Below, piece after piece: positions 49,518 through 56,924 of a DNA stretch of 64,000 bases. This stretch comes from Excoecaria cochinchinensis. Lineage: Eukaryota > Streptophyta > Magnoliopsida > Malpighiales > Euphorbiaceae. Below the pieces are notes generated by a model. The model saw only the letters and a program-made list of their open reading frames with translations. It did not search any database and was not told the DNA's origin. Numbering within the stretch: the stretch's first letter is position 1; each line of letters begins with the position of its first letter. The stretch is from the NCBI GenBank assembly GCA_947683425.1, contig CANTUQ010000159.1:5532001-5596000 (forward strand). The letters run 5' to 3'. A program made the translations under genes and the position numbers.

Positions 49518-50465
49518 AACTAAACACAAATATCCAACATGCAAAACCCTAAGTTAAACCTAAGCTCAAGGAAGAAGAAGAAGATGAAGTAAATGGAAAG
49601 AAAGTTAAGGAAATGCAGTGACTTACCAACAAAAGATGCAAAGAGAGATTAACTCCACCAATTCCAACTTGAATCCACACCACAATGCTTAGAGTAAGGA
49701 AAATGAAGAAGAAGAAGAGGGTGATGAGAAGAAAAGAAAGAAACGTAAATCTGAATTTCCTTTCTTTCATTCCCTTTTCTTTTTCCTTTCTTTGCCCTAA
49801 GTATGTGTCCAATTCTAACTGGTGAAGCTAACCACTCACACCCAAACTAACATGCATTACACACACCCAAAGTAATCTCACTTAAATGCACCCTACAATG
49901 GTATGAGCAAACGTACACAAACATGTCCCAACTTAAAACACCCTATTATGGTATGCTCAAGTGCACACAATTATTTCTCAATTAATTAACACACTAATGC
50001 CATGTATGCACCCACATACTAACAAAACCCCAAAAACATACATTTTACTAAAATACCCTTATGAAATGCCGAACACATGCGAATGCTTACGCATACAGAT
50101 AGACAGACAGGCTCATTCTACTAGGGGGCAAATGGGGTGTGACAATTGGAATGTTATTCAACTTGACTTGCATGACAAGAATGCACTAATAATTAAGAAT
50201 AATCACTTCAAGTTCCATTAGTTATTACTTTATCATCATTAATCCATTTGCCTTCTTTGATCATTATTAACAAGGTTAGATAATATTTAATATAATAATT
50301 CCACTTTCATTAACAAATTATTGAACATTGTAAACAAGATTAAAATCAAGTAGTAATAGTTAGTAATATTAATCTACATTCCTCGTGGGAACGATATATT
50401 AGATACTATAATCGATAAACCATATACTTGCGGATTAGCATTTAGAAATATATGTAACATGTTTT

Positions 50466-50483
50466 TGGCGCCGTTGTCAAGGA
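50466..50483 (+). promoter_or_regulatory. Athila primer-binding site
   Basis: TGGCGCCGTTGTCAAGGA lies six bases after the LTR end at 50459. Athila elements typically carry TGGCGCCGTTGCCGGGGA (tRNA-Asp type), so this copy has a few changes. Confidence 0.8.
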
Positions 50484-50603
50484 ATGTATGATTGAATTTA
50501 TTGCCATTATAAATCTTGATTTATGATTTTGGATTACAAAACTTAATCAGTTTAATTTTGTTTTTTTTTGTTTTTTTTTTACAGGATTGGATAGTTCAAG
50601 TAT

Positions 50604-51893
50604 ATGCCTAATGCAAGGAGTTCTCAAGAAGAACTTGAACCATTGAATCCAGAGATAGAAAGATTTCTTTTGAGTAACCAAAAATCCAATAAAAAGAATA
50701 AAAAGATGCAAACTATGGCTGAAGAAAATCCACCAAGATTGATGGATTTTGCTATACCAGCGTTGAGCGGGGCTCAACAAGGATTGGTAAGGCCTACGGT
50801 AAATGCCAATCAATTTGAAATTAAGCCATCTCTTTTACAAATGATTCAAGTATTCAATTTTATGGTTTGGCAAATGAGGATACAAATGCTCATTTAACAA
50901 ATTTCTTAGAAATTTGTGATACCTTGAAAATTAATGGAGTTTCTGTGGATGCAATCAAGCTTAGTCTTTTTTCTTTCACATTGAAGGATAAGGGAAAAGC
51001 TTGGTTTAATTCACTTGCTAGAGGATCTATTACATCTTCGGGCCAATTTTCTCAAGCATTTTTATCTAAATATTTTTCTCTAGTCAAAACTACAAAGATT
51101 ATTAAAGATATCACTACTTTTGTGCAACATGACAATGAATCTTTGTATGAAGCATGGGAAAGATTTAAAGAATTGTAGAGAAGTTGTCCATATCATAATC
51201 TTCAAAGGGAGTTGGTTATGCAAACATTTTATAATGGAGTGAATCCCACAACTAGAGGAACAATAGATGCTACAGCCAGTGGTTCTCTTATGAGGAAAAC
51301 AACGGAAGCTGCATTTGAGTTGCTTGAGGAAATGTCCATGAACACTTGCATGTTTCCAACCGAAAGAACAAGGGAAACGAATTCTTCTAATGCTAGAGGA
51401 GTACATTCAATTGATTCGGTGGTAGCATTTCAAGCACAAGTTAAGGCTTTGACTCATAAGATTAATAGCCTAGGTATGGGAGGAAGTCCACCAAATACAT
51501 GCACTATTTGTGGTCAACAAGGTCATACTAGTGAAGTGTGTAATTTGGGAATGGCTAGTACAAAGGAACAAGTGAGCTTTATCCAAGGACAAGGGCGTGG
51601 GAATCCATATTCAAATACCTATAACCCTGGCTGGAGAAGCCATCCAAATTTTTCATGGGAAAATGGTAGCAATCAGAGTAGAGGTGTAGGTTTTCAACAA
51701 CCTTAACATAGGTTTGGAGCTTTAGAGGTTAAGATGGATAGGTTCTTAGAGGGCATTAATTTGAAATTTAGTTCACAAGAAGAGAACCAAAAGAGGCTAG
51801 AGATAAAGTTTGATCAAATTACTAAAAATCATGCCTCATCTATCCATAACTTGGAGGTCCAATTAGGGCAAATTGCTAAGGCATTGCCTTCAT
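50604..51893 (+). pseudogene. Athila gag relic
   Basis: It starts at ATG 50604 (MPNARSSQEELEPLNPEIER). A one-base loss near 50862 shifts the frame, then NEDTNAHLTNFLEICDTLKI, LKDKGKAWFNSLARGSI and the Athila gag core follow. There is a stop at 51176 (FKEL-stop), then YNGVNPTTRGTIDATASGSL, AAFELLEEMS, a CCHC knuckle CTICGQQGHTSEVC near residue 100 of this segment, a stop at 51704 and a coiled-coil-like stretch ending in another stop near 51893. Athila gag normally encodes the capsid protein; here at least one frameshift and three stops make it inactive. Confidence 0.82.
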
Positions 51894-52609
51894 GATTACA
51901 AGGAAATTTACCATGTAATACGAGAAAAATCCAAGGGAACATCTTAAGGCAATTAAATTGAGGTCAGGTAAATCCTATACTAATGAATTTGTTTCTACTA
52001 ACAAGGATGAAGATTTGCAAAAAAAAAAAATTATAAGGGAGATGAGTCTTCTGTCACGAGCGCGACAGAGGAAAGATCAGCCAACATCGCAACCGCGATA
52101 CCCTTCATGAGCACGCTAGAGCAGAGTCCACTTGCTCTCGCGAGTGCGACACCTATCGCGGGTGTGACAGAAGGGGCTACCAAGGCAAATCCTTCAAAAT
52201 TTTTCCAACCTCGTCCACCATTTCCACAACTTCTTAAGCAGCAAAATCAAGATAAGCAATTTCAAACTTTTCTTGATAAATTAAAGCATTTACATATTAA
52301 TTTGAATTTTATTAAGGCTATAACTCAAATTCCTAACTATGCATAGTTTCTTAAAGACTTAATTTCTACGAAAAGAAGTTGGAAAGACCTATTTACTATT
52401 GAGTTGACTGAAGCATATAATTCAGTGATCACTAATAATTTGCCTACTAAACTTAAAGATAATGGGAGTTTTACTATTCCTTGTACTTTGGGGATGTTGA
52501 ATTTCCTAAGTGTTTGTGTGATTTACGGGCAAGTATTAATTTTATACCATTATCAATTTTTAAACAGTTAGGTTCAAATGATGTTAACTCTACATCAATG
52601 GTCTTGTAA
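51894..52609 (+). pseudogene. Athila gag-protease linker and protease N-terminus
   Basis: The linker includes the Athila signature NPREHLKAIKLRSGK (after a frameshift near 51922). A CpG-rich dyad patch at 52050-52172 follows. Then PRPPFPQLLKQQNQDKQF and FLDKLKHLHINLNF, a stop at 52344, and GSFTIPCTLG. After a further one-base shift near 52493 comes the protease active-site region FPKCLCDLRASINFIPLSI. Family members read DLGASIN, so the active-site glycine is arginine here. Non-functional protease region. Confidence 0.75.
52050..52172 (+). repeat. CpG-rich dyads inside the Athila coding relic
   Basis: CTGTCACGAGCGCGACAG, TCGCGAGTGCGACA and TCGCGGGTGTGACAG lie between gag and protease motifs. 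They are the same dyad class as in Tekay solo LTR S1 (3885-4275). Confidence 0.7.
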
Positions 52610-54262
52610 TTGGCTGACCAATCTATTAAGAGACCATATGGTATGGTAGAGGATGTGCTTGTTAAAGTGGATAAATTCATTTTGCATGCTAACTTTGTTA
52701 TTTTAGACTTTGCTTATGATATTAAATGTCCTTTGATTTTGGGTAGACCATTCATGAGAACTAGAAGGGCTTTAGTTGATATCTATGAAGGAACATTGGT
52801 TTTAAGAGTGGGGGAAGATAGTGTAGAATATCACATGGACAAAGCACTTAAATACACCATGGATGAGAATGTATGCATGAAAGTTGATGTTATTAATGCA
52901 TGTGTGTTAGAAGTTTTAGAAGATGCAGGTCAAGAGGATGTAAATCTTGATGAGGCAACTCATGAGGAGGTGAAGCAAGATAGATCACGACAAAAATTGT
53001 TGTATCGAAATGAGGAACGATTGCCACCATCCATTGTAAGTCCACCTAATATTGAGTTGAAAAAACTACCAAACTATTTAAGATATGCATTTCTTGGTTC
53101 GAATAATACTTTACCTATCATTTTTTCTAACAAGCTAACTACTAAGCAAGAAGATTTGTTGTTAGAGGTTGTTAGAAAGAGGATTAAAAGTATTGGTTGG
53201 CAAATTTCTGATTTGAAGGGAATTAGTCCAAACATTGTGATGCATAGAATTAACATGGAAGATGAGTGTCAACCTAAGGCTGATAGACAAAGGAGGCTTA
53301 ATCCCGATATGAAGGAAGTAGTTAAAAAAGAAGTTATTAAGTTATTAGATGCTGGGATTATCTATCCGATTTCGGATAGTGCATGGGTGAGTCCTATTCA
53401 TTGTGTGCCTAAGAAAGGGGGAATGACTGTAATTAGAAATGAGAAAAGAAAGGGGGAATGACTGTAATTAGAAATGAGAATGGAGATTTGATTCCTACTA
53501 GAACTACCACAGGTTGGAGGATTTGCATTGACTATAGAAAGTTAAATTCATCTACTAGGAAAGATCACTTTTCTTTGCCATTCATTGATCAAATGTTAGA
53601 GAGGATAGCTGGCCATTCTCGTCATTATTTCTTAGATGTTTTTTTGGGGCTTTCCCAAAAATTCATATACCCTAGTGATCAAGAAAAAACCACCTTTACT
53701 TGTCCATATGGGACTTTTGCCTATAAAAGGATGCCCTTTGGGCTATGTAATGCACCAACAACTTTTCAAAGGTGTATGACTTCTAATTTTGGGGATATGA
53801 CAGAAGAGATCATGGAAGTTTTCATGGATGATTTTTCAGTTTATGGTGATTCATTTGAGTTGTGTTTAACAAATTTGGATAGAGTGTTAGCTAGATGTGA
53901 GGAGACTAACTTGGTATTAAATTGGGAAAAATGCCATTTTATGGTTGAAGAAGGAATAGTTCTAGGACATAAGATCTCAAGTAGGGGTATAGAGGTTGAT
54001 AGAGCAAAAACTGAATTGATAGAGAAATTGCCACCACCTACTACACTTAAAGGGGTTAGATCATTTTTGTGACATGCTGGATTTTATAGAAGGTTCATTA
54101 AGAATTTTTCATTAATTGCTAAGCCTTCAACTAACTTGTTGGTAAAAGATGTGCCTTTTGAATTCTCTGATGCATGTATGAAAGCTTTTGAAACATTAAA
54201 GAAAGCTCTTGTAAGTGCACCCATAATAACATCACCTAATTGGGATCTCCCTTTTGAAATAA
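52610..54262 (+). pseudogene. Athila protease end, reverse transcriptase and start of RNase H
   Basis: 52610-53461 holds RPYGMVEDVLVKVDKFI, CPLILGRPFMRTRRALVDI (end of the protease domain) and the linker to RT. A 35-bp tandem duplication (53411-53480) shifts the frame at the RT start. 53458-54072 carries RT: TGWRICIDYRKLNSSTRKDH, LDVFLGLSQ, MPFGLCNAPTTFQRCM and the catalytic FMDDFSVYG. A TGA at 54070-54072 replaces a Gly/Trp-type codon before HAGFYRRFIKNFS. The RNase H start (NWDLPFEIM) runs into the Tekay LTR at 54263. The catalytic aspartates are intact but the frame is not. Confidence 0.85.
53411..53480 (+). repeat. Perfect 35-bp tandem duplication in the Athila RT
   Basis: Two identical 35-bp units beginning AAGAAAGGGGGAATGACTG are at 53411-53445 and 53446-53480. 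The length is not a multiple of three, so it causes the frameshift at the RT entry (VPKKGG motif). Perfect identity suggests it is recent. Confidence 0.92.
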
Positions 54263-54892
54263 TGTCACACCCCGTTTGCCCCCTAGTAGAATGAGTCATG
54301 TTTGTGCACGTTCATTGTGTAAGTTTTGGCTTGTGTAAAGGGCATTTTGGGTAGAAATGCATGTTTTAAGAGTTTTGTTAGCATGTGGGCGCATGTGTGG
54401 TGTTAGGGTGTGAATTAGTTGGGTTGCACTTGGGTGTGCTCATTCGCATGGTTGTAGAGTGTGTGTTAGGGCTGTGTTTTTGTGTTTGTTTGCTCATACC
54501 ATGGTAGGGTGTGTCTTAGTAAGGTGTTCATTGTGTGTTCTTGGTGTATGGTTGTTTGGTGTGTGTGATGAATTTCCACCACTAAGAAGTGGACACATGG
54601 TTAGGTTAGGAAATGAAAAGTAGAAGAAGAGAGAGAATTGGGAAATCTGAATTTTCATCCCTCATTCCCGTTCTCCCCTCTCTTCTTTGTCTTTCTTTTC
54701 CTTTGCTTTCCATTGGTGTGCTCTAAGCTTGGATTCAAGATCTTGGTGGTGGAGATTGATCACACCTTGCATTAATCAGTAAGTTTATGCATCTCTTTTG
54801 TGTAATCTTCTTCTTCTTCTCCTTATTTTTCCTAGTTTTGGATTTGTAACTTAGGGTTGTATTTGTGTATTTTTGTGGTTTGATGCTTAGTT

Positions 54893-54952
54893 GAGCCTCC
54901 TCGTGAGCTAAAGGGCAAAGAGAAGGCGGGATCTAGTGGATCTAAGCATTAG
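54893..54952 (+). other. Candidate conserved mini-exon in the plus-strand Tekay LTR
   Basis: The frame EPPRELKGKEKAGSSGSKH ends in TAG. Acceptor-like GCTTAG ends at 54890 and the consensus donor GTAAGT starts at 54779, giving a 112-nt candidate intron with a CT-rich stretch. It aligns codon by codon with the frames in A-C, S1 and S2. No in-frame ATG is seen in the presumed first exon. Confidence 0.5.
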
Positions 54953-55356
54953 GAGCTAAGGATTACAAGGTTTGGGAAAAATTCTTGTTTTTGTATGTAA
55001 ATATGTTCATGTATGTGTTCTTGGTGAATTCTGGAAATTTAGGTGTTTTTGATGTTTTTAATGGTTATTATGTTATGGGTTTTGACTCTTATAGTCCATA
55101 AAATATTGGTTGTCAGTTTTTGAATCAAATGTGTGATAATGGAGTTATTGTATGAATAGTGTTTGGATTGATTATGAAATTGATGTTGTTCTTGAATCTA
55201 TGAGTGGGATTTATTTTTTTTTGGCACGATTTAATGATGTTCGATTGGTCTATTATTATGGTTTGAGCAAAGAAATTTTTGGTTGAAATGAAAGTTTTGG
55301 GATTTTGGCTTGAATGAAGTAGAAATTGGCTCTTGGGCATTGCATCTGGGCATGGG

Positions 55357-55680
55357 TCACGGTGACAACCAATTTGGTTGTGACCGTGAGGTGCCCAGAT
55401 TTTGCTTCTGTTCTGGGTTTTGGGTACGTCACGGTGAAAACCATTTTTGTTGTGACCGTGAGGCACCCAAACTTTTGCTTCTGTTTGGCTTCTTTGGTAT
55501 GTCACGGTGACAACCATTTTGGTTATGACCGTGAGGTACCCAACTTTTGCTTCTGTCTGGTTTCTTTAGTACGTCACAGTGACAACCATTTTGGTTGTGA
55601 CCGTTAGGTACCCCTGATCAGCATTCTGTCGAGAGCCTTGGTATGTCACGGTGACAACCAATTTGGTTGTGACCGTGACC
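55357..55680 (+). repeat. Dyad-repeat array, CACGGTGACAA type (plus-strand Tekay LTR)
   Basis: Five units at about 55357, 55428, 55500, 55573 and 55645 (period about 72 bp). Each has arms CACGGTGACAAC and GTTGTGACCGTG around AATTT or a variant. Unit period and dyad match the array of element Y, not the TCACG...CGTGA array of its closer relatives A-C. Confidence 0.9.
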
Positions 55681-56360
55681 TACCCCGTTTTTGCAATAAA
55701 ACCTCTTTTGTTTTACACGTTTTAGGAATGTTAAATTTTGGTTTCTAGCACGCAATATCACTTATTATGAGCAATAATTGTGCATGTATTAATTTATCAA
55801 AGTATGAGGATTATTTGCTTATTATTATTGAAATATGGACGTTATCTGTGTATTCTTTTAACCTGCGAATCAATTAAGTGGATAGTTAGGCATGCCTAAT
55901 AGAGTCTTATAGCTGCAGCCTCAGTTCAGTTTGGACCCCGATCAGGTCCCCGTTTGGTTCCTCGCGAAACCTTTTATGTGTATGGATCTTGTTTAAGGTC
56001 CCTTTTGAAAATGTTTTGTGAAAGTTAAAAGTAAAAATTGGTTTCTCGATTCGTACCCGTAAGGTACTGTCCGTAACCGGCTCGTACCCGTAAAGTACTG
56101 TCTGTTCACTCGTTATCCACTACATTGAGTCAATAGGTGCTTAAGTGCTTTTAATTGTTTTGATAATTATGAGAATGTTTTATCTAAATTTGTGCTATAA
56201 TGAGATAAAATGAAGACAGTTATGTGATATCAAGTGTATGACTCTATATGTTCGTATGTTCATATTCATATCTAATGAGTATTTCTGATTATGCCATCTG
56301 TATGTGTTATGTTTGATGACCATTGTGAATGGCCATCCCTTTCATATGTGTGTTTCCCCC

Positions 56361-56400
56361 ACTAAGCGATTATCGCTTAGCACGGTGTCTTTACTCGTGC
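56361..56400 (+). promoter_or_regulatory. Conserved double hairpin in the plus-strand Tekay LTR
   Basis: CTAAGCG-ATTAT-CGCTTAG is followed by GCACGG...TCGTGC and AGGTGCGG. The first stem is perfect; the second has a small change. Confidence 0.65.
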
Positions 56401-56810
56401 AGGTGCGGAAGGAGTTTTGCTTTGGGAGAGTCGCCGCCATCGAAGCCAACACAGTAGGGTCTTAGTATAGGGCTTTATTTTTGTATTTTGAGGATTCTTT
56501 TTGTATAGAACTCTCTTAAATCAGTTTTGTAATAGCTTCCGCTTATGTACATGTATTTTGGGATTTATAATTATCCTTTGTACCTTTGGGTTGATCAAAC
56601 AGTAATGTAATGATTTCCGTTATAATAGTGCATGATCAGCTTATTTCATGAATGGTTTGTAAAGTTTAAATTACCCTGTATTTCGGTATGTAGGTTTATG
56701 TATGGATGTATGTATATTCTGTATTTGTGTGGCAGTACCTCTACTCATACGGCATCTCACTCCTTATCGGATGGGATCGCCTAAGTACGGGTAAGGGGTG
56801 TTACAAGTTG

Positions 56811-56822
56811 TGGTATCAGAGC
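56811..56822 (+). promoter_or_regulatory. Primer-binding site of the plus-strand Tekay element
   Basis: TGGTATCAGAGC lies five bases after the LTR end. Confidence 0.88.
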
Positions 56823-56924
56823 CTGGTTTAGGCATTTCTGGGTGATTGTTTATGTGATGCTATGTGTGGATATGTCTATGTCTAGGGCTGTGTTGGCTGA
56901 TGCGGTTGTCTTCTTGTTTGTTAG

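Larger units (their letters stand above)
33241..50144 (-). mobile_element. Tandem Tekay array: LTR-internal-LTR-internal-LTR
   Basis: Three LTRs (A 33241-35750, B 40474-42953, C 47677-50144) alternate with two 4723-bp internal regions (35751-40473 and 42954-47676), all minus-oriented, with a unit period of 7203 bp. ATTGG flanks the whole array, with no duplication at the inner LTR junctions. Each internal region has its own primer site and polypurine tract. The middle LTR matches C over most of its length but A near its right end. Unequal crossing-over between the LTRs of one element explains all of this. Confidence 0.95.
47677..50144 (-). mobile_element. LTR C of the Tekay array (sense 5'-most)
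   Basis: 2468 bp, ending GGGTGTGACA before ATTGG. Its private bases near the right end (GCCATGTATG at 50001, CAGATAGAC at 50100, GGGGGCAAATGG) are the markers that show LTR B's right end came from A. It contains the double hairpin 48045-48084, dyad array 48819-49180 (lacking the GATCACGTTG units) and mini-exon 49458-49517. Confidence 0.94.
32238..50459 (+). mobile_element. Athila 5' LTR, interrupted by the Tekay array
   Basis: Two parts, 32238-33240 and 50150-50459, form an LTR of about 1.3 kb from TGATATGAGCC to TATGTAACA. A band of CpG-rich words (TCGCGAGCATGAC, GTCGCAAGCACGAC) lies at 32405-32580, similar to the dyad class in Tekay LTR S1. The two parts meet at the ATTGG target duplication of the inserted array. 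Confidence 0.8.
32238..54262 (+). mobile_element. Athila-lineage LTR retrotransposon (5' part), host of two Tekay insertions
   Basis: It starts TGATATGAGCC at 32238 inside the old Tekay pol. Its 5' LTR is split by the 33241-50144 array and ends at 50459. It has an Athila-type primer site (50466-50483) and gag, protease and RT relics (50604-54262). It is interrupted at 54262 by a plus-strand Tekay element. The rest of RNase H, integrase and the 3' LTR are not in the window. All reading frames are broken. Confidence 0.85.
54263..56805 (+). mobile_element. 5' LTR of the plus-strand Tekay element
   Basis: 2543 bp, from TGTCACACCCC to GGGTGTTACA. Order along the sense strand: conserved GACACATGG leader area (about 54588), CT-rich leader, donor GTAAGT (54779), mini-exon (54893-54952), AGGTTTGGGAA (54970), dyad array (55357-55680), conserved GGATAGTTAGGCATGCCTA (55882-55900), double hairpin (56361-56400) and the CATCTCACTCC end block. 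Confidence 0.93.

Noticed and set aside
33241..50144. Three independent Tekay insertions in a row
   Set aside because: No target duplications at the inner LTR junctions, a shared ATTGG only at the outer ends, shared nonsense mutations and a mosaic middle LTR.
54970..56405. A second LTR intron from AG|GTTTGG (54968) to GCAG|GTGCGG after the double hairpin
   Set aside because: The ends are conserved, but the donor lacks the GTAAGT consensus and nothing else supports it; noted only as a possibility.
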